A stretch of 36,543 nt of DNA from an uncultured Bacteroidales bacterium (GTDB lineage: Bacteria; Bacteroidota; Bacteroidia; Bacteroidales; Muribaculaceae), in NCBI GenBank assembly GCA_900547755.1, contig URIC01000017.1, positions 1 through 36,543 on the forward strand, given 5' to 3'. Under the pieces are notes generated by a model that ran no database searches, was not told the origin of the DNA, and saw only the letters and a program-made list of their open reading frames with translations. How positions within the stretch are numbered: position 1 is the first letter of the stretch; every line of letters begins with the position of its first letter. Both the position numbers and the translations under genes were made by a program. Positions 17,875 through 24,819 of this stretch are shown here, piece by piece.

Positions 17875-18705
17875 ATGGCCACAGACAAGAAAACTGAGAA
17901 AGAACGCAGCGTAGAGGAGCGTCTCAAGTCGCTCTATGAACTGCAGACCATCTTCAGCGAGATAGACCGCATCAAGACACTTCGCGGCGAGCTTCCCAAC
18001 GAGGTGAAGGACCTGGAGGACAACATAGCCCGTTTCCAGACCCGTATCCAGAAGTTCAAGGACGAGATAGCTCACCTAAAGAAGCAGATATTGCAGAAAA
18101 GCGGCGAAATCAAGGACCGCGAGGCCAAGATAGAGCGCTATCGTCAGCAGCAGGACAATGTGCGCAATAACCGCGAGTACGACTTCCTGAGCAAAGAAAT
18201 AGAGTTCGAGGGCCTGGAGATAGAGCTTGCCGAGAAGAATATACGCGAGTTCACCGCCACCCAGGAGGCCCGACAGGCGGATATAGCCACGGCCGAGGAG
18301 GAATTGGCCGACGGCGAACACATCCTTGCCGAAAAACGCTCCGAGCTTGACAGCATCGTTAGCGAGACGAAGACAGAGGAGGAGAACCTGCGTCAGAAGG
18401 CTCTGGAGCTGGAGCCCCTCATCGACGCCTACACCCTTGCGGCTTTCAAACGCATACGCAAGAATGCCCGCAATGGACTCGGCATTGTCACCGTGCAGCG
18501 CAATGCCTGCGGCGGATGCTTCAACCGCATACCGCCACAGCGTCAGCTGGAAATCAAAATGCACAAGAAAATCATTGTCTGCGAGTATTGCGGACGAATA
18601 ATGATAGACGCGCAGCTCGCAGGTCTTCCCGAACCGGAGCAGGAAGCGCCGGCCGCCAAGAAGCCCCGCACATCGCGCCGTTCCGCCAAGGAAAAAGAGG
18701 AGTAA
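17875..18705 (+). CDS. C4-type zinc-ribbon coiled-coil protein (CT398-like)
   Basis: A 276-residue protein. Residues about 10-190 form a long heptad-rich coiled coil (many Glu, Lys, Arg, Gln and Leu), and a C-terminal zinc ribbon has two CxxC pairs: CGGC at 212-215 and CEYC at 236-239. This is the architecture of the family that includes chlamydial CT398, which binds sigma-54 and secretion components; no such partner is visible here. The C-terminal tail is basic and Ala/Pro-rich. It ends the aspS operon, followed by a terminator hairpin. Its cellular role in Bacteroidetes is unknown. Confidence 0.9.
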   Translation: MATDKKTEKERSVEERLKSLYELQTIFSEIDRIKTLRGELPNEVKDLEDNIARFQTRIQKFKDEIAHLKKQILQKSGEIKDREAKIERYRQQQDNVRNNREYDFLSKEIEFEGLEIELAEKNIREFTATQEARQADIATAEEELADGEHILAEKRSELDSIVSETKTEEENLRQKALELEPLIDAYTLAAFKRIRKNARNGLGIVTVQRNACGGCFNRIPPQRQLEIKMHKKIIVCEYCGRIMIDAQLAGLPEPEQEAPAAKKPRTSRRSAKEKEE

Positions 18706-18727
18706 TCCTCACCTTATCGCATAAGAC

Positions 18728-18771
18728 CGCAGAGGTATCCCGTAACGTTAAGGTTACGGGATGCTTCTGCG
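18728..18771 (+). terminator. Hairpin terminator of the aspS operon
   Basis: CGCAGA...ATCCCGTAAC (18728-18746) pairs with GTTACGGGAT...TCTGCG (18753-18771), with small mismatches between the two blocks. It begins 22 bases after the stop. The following sequence is only weakly T-rich (GATTTGTG). Confidence 0.72.
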
Positions 18772-18854
18772 ATTTGTGACTTGCAGCCTACGGGTATCGC
18801 ACAACGGGGCATACATTAGTTATCACGAGATTTTTAGGATTTTTTGGGGAATAT

Positions 18855-18885
18855 TTTGTGGAGCGCTGAAAATATTGTATCTTTG
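18855..18885 (+). promoter_or_regulatory. Bacteroidetes -33/-7 promoter of the coiled-coil secreted protein gene
   Basis: TTTG at 18855-18858 and TATCTTTG at 18878-18885 are 19 bases apart. This gives a 5' leader of about 95 bases before the ATG at 18988; no known riboswitch was recognised in it. Confidence 0.82.
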
Positions 18886-18987
18886 CGCGATATTTTATCG
18901 CATTTAAGTATGCGGGACTTCTTACAATGCTATTGCAGGCATTTAAAGGCTTAGAAAACAAATAAATAACCATAATTAACTAAAACT

Positions 18988-21492
18988 ATGTTTTACGGAA
19001 AAATTGCAAAATTGACGTTCTCCGCGTTGCTGCTCGCGGCAGGTTCGGCTTACGCCCAGGATGTCACTTTGAACGATGGCACGACGAAGGTCAGCTGGTC
19101 GGAATTTATCAAAGCTATAAACGACCCTACGTCCATCAAAGGTACTGTATCTGAAATAGTTCAAAAGACTTATGACGATGCGAAAGCGGCGTATGATGAG
19201 GTTGTAGCTGGCTATAACGATAAAGTCGCAGCACAAACTGCTGCCCAAACGAATTATAATGCAGCCGTAAAAACACAGTCTGAAAAAGCAGCTGCCCTCA
19301 GGACCGCTAATGCCGATTTTAGAAAGGCAGAAGAAACCCTGGCTGGGATGAATAAGACTCTCACTGACTTAAAAAGTGAGTATGAATCACTTGAAAGGGA
19401 TCTTAACGAGGCTAAGGAAAATGGAGTGAAAGAACGTGTAGGATGGTTGCAGACAGCCTTTTCAAATGCTAAATTATTTAGTGAAGATTATGACAGTGGT
19501 GATGAATCATCATCTGCAGTAGCTTATTACAAAGAAACAATTGGGACCGGTTTTGGCAAACCTAAGACGCTGTACGTTTCATTTAATCCTTCTTCATTAA
19601 ATGATGGATACACTGAGATTGGTCTGATGGCCTTTTATGATAAATATATGAGCGAAAGCGCGACTGCTCCGAAATTTCTTAAAGTGTATTTTGGTAAAAC
19701 CGGTAATACATACAATTACACAGATGGAGTAGATGGCGTTATGTCCGTTACTTCTTATACTGGAGGTAAAGACTATATTATTCAGCAAGCTTTTGGCGCT
19801 ATAGATAATATTAAAGACCTTGATAAATACCAGGTTTTAAATAATCAGACTACAATAAATGATTTAAGGTCGCAAATGACTGCTAAGAATAAAGCAATAA
19901 ATGACCAAAACACATCAATAGCGACATATACAGAAGGCGAATACACCACAAAGAAAAACGCTGTTACAGCAGCCGAGAATGAAAAAGATGCAGCTGACGC
20001 AGATGTTGAAACCAAATTAAACATTTTGAATGATGCCAATTCCGCAGTAACTACAGCTCAGGGCACTTACAATACTGCTACAAATGAGTTTAGGGCCGCT
20101 GAAACGACTTATAACAACGCTGTGGCACAGGCTTCGACTGATGCGCAGGCTAATTATCAAGATGTGACCCTCAACGCTGATGTGACTACATCCGAAACTA
20201 TTAAAGGTATGTTTAGTGGTGTAATTGTCGGAAACGGGCATGTCATCAATATTGAAGGTACAGCTCCGTTTTGCAGAACTTTCAACGGCCAAATGGCCAA
20301 TGTAGCTGTCAATGGCCAGATTTATAGTGCGCTGGGAGCTAATGCTTCTTACACTAATGTTGCAAATTGGGACGGCAGCAAAGGCGCTTTCGTTGACGAT
20401 GACAAAAACAGAACCACTTACGATACTCTTGGCAAGCTCGGTTTCGCCGCCCGCAGCGCGTTTGGCGTAGACTTCTCCGGCAACAAGCTGGTTACACTTA
20501 CTGATGAGTCTAAAGTCTACAGCATTACCGAATACCAAGCCAACAGCACCACTCAGCAATACGTCCAGACAAGAGATGAAAACGGATTCTTTACCGAGAA
20601 CCGACAAACCTACTCCATACCTGCAAATGTGTTTGTAGAGTCCGCGACAGCTGATCTCATCGGCTATGACAACGTAATCATTGATGGAAAGTGCGAAAAT
20701 GTAGTCATCGAAGACAAGACCGCATTCTACTGCCCCATGGACATTACAGCCGCGAATGTGACTTATGGCCGCTCATTTAAAGATGGATTCAGCGCAGTGT
20801 GTCTGCCTTTCCCCGTGAAAGGTGACGATAATATCACTGTAAGCAGATTCGACAAGGAAGCCGTCGGCAAAATCTGGTTTAAAAAGGTGTCCGATGAAGT
20901 TCCCGCAAACACACCTCTGCTGATAGCGGCTAAGAACGCTTTTACATTCGACCTGCATAACGTCACAATCAAGAAGACTCTCGAAACACAGATGGTGGAG
21001 GACGAAGGTGACCTTGATGAACCCAGCAAGGGCTACGGCCTGTTCAAGGCAGCCAACCGCGAGGAATTCCAGGGTGGCGCGACCGAACCCCACAAAGTGT
21101 ATGGCCTGTCGGGAGGTGTATTCAAACCCGTCAGCGAAAAAGCGGTTTTGCCCGCTTTCCGTATGGTAGTCTATAGCGCCACGGCTCAGCCCACTGGACC
21201 CTCGGCCGCTCCCCGCCGCATCGCCATCGTCGACGAAATGGGAAATGACATCACCGACGAGCTGACTTCCGGAATCGAAAGCGTCGGCGCCGATAACGAT
21301 GCCTCCTCGTTCAGCGTTATCCCTGGTACAGGCAAAATTGATATCACATCCGAAGCTGAGCTCGGCAACGTCGCTATCTACACTATCGACGGCAAGCTGG
21401 CAGCTATGACCAATGTAGTGGTAGGCACTACGACCGTTGAGCTGCAGCAGGGCATCTACATCGTGATGGGTAAGAAAGTGATGGTCAAGTAA
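18988..21492 (+). CDS. Large secreted coiled-coil protein with T9SS-like C-terminal end
   Basis: An 834-residue protein with a signal peptide (cleavage likely after AYAQ or AYA, residues 22-24). Residues about 50-145 and 300-385 are Ala/Glu/Lys/Asn-rich helical coiled-coil arms (repeating patterns such as AAQTNYNAAVKTQSEKAAAL). Between them, about 150-285, sits a non-helical, Tyr/Ser/Gly-rich block. Residues 400-750 look beta-rich, with the phrase FSAVCLPFPV common in Bacteroidales surface proteins. The last 75 residues resemble a type IX secretion sorting domain (VAIYTIDGKLAAM ... LQQGIYIV ... KKVMVK). The stretch 19140-20150 is clearly more AT-rich than its surroundings, suggesting separate origin of that segment. 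It is a single-gene transcript between two terminators. No enzymatic motif was recognised; an adhesin or surface-layer role is a guess. Confidence 0.8.
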   Translation: MFYGKIAKLTFSALLLAAGSAYAQDVTLNDGTTKVSWSEFIKAINDPTSIKGTVSEIVQKTYDDAKAAYDEVVAGYNDKVAAQTAAQTNYNAAVKTQSEKAAALRTANADFRKAEETLAGMNKTLTDLKSEYESLERDLNEAKENGVKERVGWLQTAFSNAKLFSEDYDSGDESSSAVAYYKETIGTGFGKPKTLYVSFNPSSLNDGYTEIGLMAFYDKYMSESATAPKFLKVYFGKTGNTYNYTDGVDGVMSVTSYTGGKDYIIQQAFGAIDNIKDLDKYQVLNNQTTINDLRSQMTAKNKAINDQNTSIATYTEGEYTTKKNAVTAAENEKDAADADVETKLNILNDANSAVTTAQGTYNTATNEFRAAETTYNNAVAQASTDAQANYQDVTLNADVTTSETIKGMFSGVIVGNGHVINIEGTAPFCRTFNGQMANVAVNGQIYSALGANASYTNVANWDGSKGAFVDDDKNRTTYDTLGKLGFAARSAFGVDFSGNKLVTLTDESKVYSITEYQANSTTQQYVQTRDENGFFTENRQTYSIPANVFVESATADLIGYDNVIIDGKCENVVIEDKTAFYCPMDITAANVTYGRSFKDGFSAVCLPFPVKGDDNITVSRFDKEAVGKIWFKKVSDEVPANTPLLIAAKNAFTFDLHNVTIKKTLETQMVEDEGDLDEPSKGYGLFKAANREEFQGGATEPHKVYGLSGGVFKPVSEKAVLPAFRMVVYSATAQPTGPSAAPRRIAIVDEMGNDITDELTSGIESVGADNDASSFSVIPGTGKIDITSEAELGNVAIYTIDGKLAAMTNVVVGTTTVELQQGIYIVMGKKVMVK

Positions 21493-21533
21493 TCTCCCTG
21501 CGGGATTCGGACCTCACTTCCCGAACTATAAAT

Positions 21534-21576
21534 GTCAAGAGGATGCGCACCCATCCGGACACATCCTCTTGACTTT
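21534..21576 (+). terminator. Strong hairpin terminator between surface protein and peptide locus
   Basis: GTCAAGAGGATG (21534-21545) pairs with CATCCTCTTGAC (21562-21573), a perfect 12-bp stem, followed by TTTCTCC. It insulates the downstream peptide locus from the gene before it. Confidence 0.85.
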
Positions 21577-21589
21577 CTCCCCGAAATCG

Positions 21590-21616
21590 CGGATGTGGCA
21601 TGCAAATGCACATTCG
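21590..21616 (+). repeat. Hairpin with GCAA tetraloop upstream of the peptide gene
   Basis: Bases 21590-21601 pair with 21606-21616 through 11 base pairs (one G-U, one bulged G at 21597) around a GCAA loop, a GNRA-type tetraloop. It lies after the preceding terminator and about 130 bases before the peptide ATG. It may be part of a structured leader or a protein-binding palindrome; neither can be decided. Confidence 0.5.
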
Positions 21617-21662
21617 GATAAACTTCTTACAATTGGTTTTGTTATAAAAAGACAAATCCGCA

Positions 21663-21703
21663 ACTTCGGATACATATTCCCGAAGTCCGAGACAAGATAT
21701 TTG
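21663..21703 (+). promoter_or_regulatory. Palindrome and -7-like element before the peptide locus
   Basis: ACTTCGG (21663-21669) and CCGAAGT (21680-21686) form a perfect 7-bp inverted repeat with a 10-base spacer. GATATTTG at 21696-21703 matches the TAnnTTTG -7 consensus except for its first base, and no TTG is found at the -33 distance (around 21675). The palindrome therefore sits over the expected -33 region, as an activator or repressor site might. The transcription start would be about 40 bases before the ATG. The base matches are seen; the regulatory role is inferred. Confidence 0.4.
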
Positions 21704-21748
21704 ATATAAACGTAAACAGTAAACAATATTAAGATTAAGTAATACAGT

Positions 21749-21868
21749 ATGGAATACGAAAAACCCGACCTTGAAGAACTGGAACTCGCTCTTGAAGGCT
21801 CGTTCCTCTCAAGCACCAGTACAGGTGTTGACGTAGATGACTCTGAAGAAACCGACGAAGTTGATTGA
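21749..21868 (+). CDS. Candidate RiPP precursor peptide, 39 residues, acidic, YxxPxL leader
   Basis: A 39-codon gene starting with ATG at 21749. It begins MEYEKPDLEELEL, where Y3, P6 and L8 match the YxxPxL motif that PqqD-like RRE proteins (B1) recognise in lasso peptide leaders. The middle is GSFLSSTSTG (residues 17-26) with five consecutive Ser/Thr at 21-25; the last 13 residues are mostly Asp/Glu (VDVDDSEETDEVD). There is no Cys, Trp or His. It is followed 21 bases later by an intrinsic terminator and then by protease, kinase, PqqD, nucleotidyltransferase and exporter genes, the classic precursor position. A core beginning at G26 would place Glu at positions 8 and 9, as in lasso rings, but no cyclase gene is nearby. 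The gene model is well supported by position and composition; the precursor role is inferred. Confidence 0.75.
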   Translation: MEYEKPDLEELELALEGSFLSSTSTGVDVDDSEETDEVD

Positions 21869-21889
21869 TACATATTCGGCAACTCTATT

Positions 21890-21917
21890 ACGCTGACTAT
21901 TATAGCCAGCGTTTTTT
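21890..21917 (+). terminator. Intrinsic terminator/attenuator between peptide gene and maturation genes
   Basis: ACGCTG (21890-21895) pairs with CAGCGT (21907-21912), with inner CTA/TAG pairing, and a run of six T follows (21912-21917). It lies between the peptide stop (21868) and the next start (21933). Because no second promoter is seen, partial read-through would give much peptide mRNA and little enzyme mRNA. Confidence 0.85.
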
Positions 21918-21932
21918 ATACATCCGAGCCTC

Positions 21933-22451
21933 TTGAACCACCCTTCGGACATAACGGACTACGTTGACTTGCGCCGTGCGCGTCTCCGGCGACAAGGATT
22001 TACATTGTCGTATACTTCCGGCAATAGTATGCGCCCCCTTATCTGGGGGGGGCAGCATTATGTGGCCGTGGTTCCGCTGGAGGGAGAACCCGCGCCGGGG
22101 GACCTGCTGCTTTTCGTGAATAGACTCCACGGTGAGGAAAAAAACCTGTTGCATCGCCTGGTGGAGATAAGGCAGTCCGGCGGCAGACGCCTATACATAA
22201 CCCGTGGTGACAACTGCCTCCTGTGCGAACAGGTGCGGCGCTCCGAGATAATAGGGCGCGTGGCCGAAATACACCGCATCTCGGGCTTTCGCCCCTGGCA
22301 TGCCATTCCGCGCAAGAGGTTTGCCGTGACAGACTCCTCCTATCTCATATACACGCGCATCTGGGAAATAATATGGCCGGTCCGGCGCATCTGCTATCGT
22401 CTTCGCGCCTGTGCCCGCGCCTTGGCCGCCCGGATGTCGTTTAAACGCTGA
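21933..22451 (+). CDS. S24/S26-like peptidase (SipW-like Ser/His type), putative leader protease
   Basis: A 172-residue protein with the signal peptidase fold signature: catalytic Ser32 in SGNSMRP, and the box with His74 in LLHRLVEI in place of the bacterial general-base Lys, followed by ITRGDN (89-94). The Ser/His arrangement is that of the S26B group (SipW, archaeal and ER signal peptidases). Unlike true signal peptidases there is no N-terminal membrane anchor; a hydrophobic, basic segment near residues 138-155 might touch the membrane. The first in-frame ATG is at the active site, so translation must begin at a non-ATG codon; TTG at 21933, 16 bases after the terminator T-run, is the best choice. 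Context suggests it cuts the 39-residue peptide, replacing the B2 protease of lasso systems. Confidence 0.8.
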   Translation: MNHPSDITDYVDLRRARLRRQGFTLSYTSGNSMRPLIWGGQHYVAVVPLEGEPAPGDLLLFVNRLHGEEKNLLHRLVEIRQSGGRRLYITRGDNCLLCEQVRRSEIIGRVAEIHRISGFRPWHAIPRKRFAVTDSSYLIYTRIWEIIWPVRRICYRLRACARALAARMSFKR

Positions 22452-22454
22452 TTG

Positions 22455-23351
22455 ATGAAAGAACTATATCTCGTGGCGCAAAACGCCTTCAGTATATCGG
22501 TGGCAGAAGACCTCCCAGCGTGGGCCGCCGTCAGCTCCCGGTACGCTCCGTTTGCTGTCCTTACGGCGGAAAAGCCGGTGCTGGAGGCCGACATCAGGAC
22601 GTGGCAGCTGCCGCAGTGCGATGCCGAAGTGATATACGAGCCGGCAAAAACCGGAGCCGGCTTTATCGCCGCGCGAGTCTCGCGTCTGCCCGACTCCTGC
22701 CTGGCCATGGAGTTCATGCATACGGAGCGGCAAGAGACCCGCGTGTGGATGAAAATGCCGCCGACACTCGATAAGGCCGATATAGGGGTCGGCCCTGACA
22801 GCGACGAGGGGGACGCCTGCTTCCTGACTCACGCTCTGATGATTGCCTTTATGCTTGCCACCGCCCATAACGGAACGCTGCTGACACATGCGTCGGCAGT
22901 GACGTTACGGGGCAAGGCATACCTGTTTCAGGGCAAAAGCGGCAGCGGGAAAAGCACCCACAGCGGACTGTGGGTAAAAAACATCGCCGGCACGGAGCTG
23001 CTCAACGACGACAATCCCGTGGTGCGCTTCTCGGCCGACGGCGCGGCCATGGCATGGGGCTCGCCATGGAGCGGCAAGACGCATTGCTATCGCAATGCGT
23101 ATGCTCCTATAGGAGCCTTTACGCGCATAGTGCAGGCTCCGGAAAATGCCCTGCGCAGACTCCCGCCGCTAAAAGCCTACGCCTCGCTCACCGCATCGGT
23201 GTTTTTCTTACCGTTTGTAAGCGACAGGCTTATGGAAATACGTCATAAGACGATAGAGCGCCTGGCGCAGACTGTGGCCTGCTGCGAATTGCGTTGCCGC
23301 CCGGACGACGAAGCCGCTTTCGTATGTCAGAAAGGATTGTCGGCTTATTAA
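22455..23351 (+). CDS. HPr-kinase-like peptide kinase
   Basis: A 298-residue protein. The C-terminal half has the HprK-type kinase core: His145 in LTHASAV, Walker A GKSGSGKST at 160-168, LNDDNPVV with Asp185-Asp186, and AWGSPWSGK at 200-208. The same set occurs in the HprK-related kinases of paeninodin-type lasso clusters, which phosphorylate a Ser side chain of the peptide. The N-terminal 120 residues are not recognisable. The ATG at 22455 lies 3 bases after the upstream stop; a TTG directly before it is a less likely start. There is no HPr protein or sugar phosphotransferase gene nearby, so peptide Ser/Thr is the likelier substrate. Confidence 0.85.
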   Translation: MKELYLVAQNAFSISVAEDLPAWAAVSSRYAPFAVLTAEKPVLEADIRTWQLPQCDAEVIYEPAKTGAGFIAARVSRLPDSCLAMEFMHTERQETRVWMKMPPTLDKADIGVGPDSDEGDACFLTHALMIAFMLATAHNGTLLTHASAVTLRGKAYLFQGKSGSGKSTHSGLWVKNIAGTELLNDDNPVVRFSADGAAMAWGSPWSGKTHCYRNAYAPIGAFTRIVQAPENALRRLPPLKAYASLTASVFFLPFVSDRLMEIRHKTIERLAQTVACCELRCRPDDEAAFVCQKGLSAY

Positions 23352-23383
23352 AGATAAACGAACCTAAACAACACCTGTATAAG

Positions 23384-23653
23384 ATGAAGATAAAGAAAGG
23401 GTTTACCCTACGTACTGTAATGGGCCAGAATGTCGTGTTGGCGGAAGGGGCCAACTCCGACAGTTTCGGCAAATTGATTAAGCTCAACCGGTCGGCAGCC
23501 ATGCTTTGGGAGGGACTCAAGGGAAAATCGTTCGATTTGACCCATGTCGCCAATCTGCTGGTGGCCAAGTATGGCATAGAACAGGCACAGGCGCTGTCCG
23601 ACGCGGAATACATCATAGGCCTGATGGATGAAAAAGGCCTTATCGACAAATAA
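23384..23653 (+). CDS. PqqD-like RRE protein, stand-alone
   Basis: An 89-residue PqqD-family protein (winged-helix RiPP recognition element). It shows the usual pattern: an N-terminal beta region, LIKLNRSAAMLWEGL (about residues 31-45), then a helix and the ending YIIGLMDEKGLI. Such proteins bind the leader of a precursor and present it to modifying enzymes. ATG at 23384 gives the usual length; the frame extends further upstream but overlaps the kinase gene. It is encoded 32 bases after the kinase and 17 before the nucleotidyltransferase. Confidence 0.9.
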   Translation: MKIKKGFTLRTVMGQNVVLAEGANSDSFGKLIKLNRSAAMLWEGLKGKSFDLTHVANLLVAKYGIEQAQALSDAEYIIGLMDEKGLIDK

Positions 23654-23670
23654 CGACCCTCCCCATCGTA

Positions 23671-24819
23671 ATGACAGCCCGAGACACCGATTTCATCGAC
23701 ACGTTTTTCTTATTGCTGAGGGCCGGTATGTATGGCACCCCGGTGCCTGAGGAAGAACTGCCTGAGAGCATTGACTGGGACGCCGTCGTCGGTTTGGCGA
23801 AGAAGCATATTGTATTAGGCATAATCATAGAAGGGATTCAGTTCTTGCCCGACAGGCTGCATCCCTCATGCGCGGTATCCGCCAAAATGAACAGATTCGC
23901 TCTGAGACTGATTCAGAACAATCTGGTTCTTGACAAAACGGCTGCACGCCTTACGGAGTTTCTCGCACGGCACGGCATCGATGGCGTCTTGCTGAAAGGC
24001 CCCGGGGTTGCGAGATACTACAGGATGTCACAGATGCGTCAAAGCGGCGACATAGACTTTTATGTGGGCAAAAAATACTATAGACAGGCATCGGCCTTAT
24101 GCAGGGAAAAGCTGACCGGCGACAAGAGTTCATGCGCTGAAACCGAGCAGCATTTCGATTTCGACATGGACGGCATTACGGTCGAGCTGCATCGCATAGC
24201 GTCAAGATTTTATTCGCCGCTACGCAACAGGCGCTTTCAGGACTGGGTGACAGAGGAGCTGGAACACTCCGAGGACAGAAGGACGCTGTCCATAGGCGAT
24301 GCCGATGTGCCGCTTCCTTCTGTAGATTTCGATGCTATATTCATATTTTATCACGCATGGCGTCATTACGTTATGGGAGGGATAGGATTGCGCCAACTAT
24401 GTGACTGGGCTATGATATTCCACTCCCATAGCGGCGACATAGATACAGAGCGTCTTAAGGACAACATCCGGAGATTCGGCATGACCAAAGGCTGGAAACT
24501 ATTTGCGTGCATAGCGGTCAGGCACCTCGGAGTGCCTGAGTCGCAAATGCCGCTGTACGACAGGACATATGCGGAGAAATCCGAAAGAGTGCTGGAAGAT
24601 ATTATCGCCGGAGGCAATTTCGGATATTATTCCGAATTGTACAGACAGACCGTGGCCCGGAAGAGTTTTATCGGAGGCTTTAAGGGCAAGGTCCGTATGG
24701 CCATACGCAATTACACCTTGCTTTTCCCCTTAATGCCGGCGGAGGCCACCTTCTTATGCATCAACCGAATGATATTCGGCACAAGAGACTTTGTAAAAAG
24801 AACAACCCGTAAACCTTGA
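23671..24819 (+). CDS. NTP_transf_5 nucleotidyltransferase-family protein
   Basis: A 382-residue protein of the uncharacterised nucleotidyltransferase family PF14907. The active-site region is visible: GVLLKGPGVA (about 105-114), then SGDIDFY with Asp127 and Asp129 as probable metal ligands, and VELH further on. Members often sit beside HprK-like kinases and PqqD proteins in peptide clusters. From memory, the pseudomycoidin cluster protein PsmN of this type was reported to add hexoses to a phosphorylated C-terminal Ser, so the true donor may be a nucleotide sugar. Here it may act on the phosphorylated peptide. The last four bases overlap the exporter start (TTGA). Confidence 0.82.
   Translation: MTARDTDFIDTFFLLLRAGMYGTPVPEEELPESIDWDAVVGLAKKHIVLGIIIEGIQFLPDRLHPSCAVSAKMNRFALRLIQNNLVLDKTAARLTEFLARHGIDGVLLKGPGVARYYRMSQMRQSGDIDFYVGKKYYRQASALCREKLTGDKSSCAETEQHFDFDMDGITVELHRIASRFYSPLRNRRFQDWVTEELEHSEDRRTLSIGDADVPLPSVDFDAIFIFYHAWRHYVMGGIGLRQLCDWAMIFHSHSGDIDTERLKDNIRRFGMTKGWKLFACIAVRHLGVPESQMPLYDRTYAEKSERVLEDIIAGGNFGYYSELYRQTVARKSFIGGFKGKVRMAIRNYTLLFPLMPAEATFLCINRMIFGTRDFVKRTTRKP

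Noticed and set aside
15227..18075. Long antisense open frames (546 and 403 codons) opposite aspS, nif3-like and zinc-ribbon genes
   Set aside because: They mirror well-recognised genes on the plus strand, have no recognisable domains and arise from codon bias in the GC-rich coding strand.
22455..23351. Metabolic HPr kinase/phosphorylase
   Set aside because: The protein lacks the usual N-terminal HprK domain, there is no ptsH-like gene nearby, and its neighbours are peptide-maturation genes.
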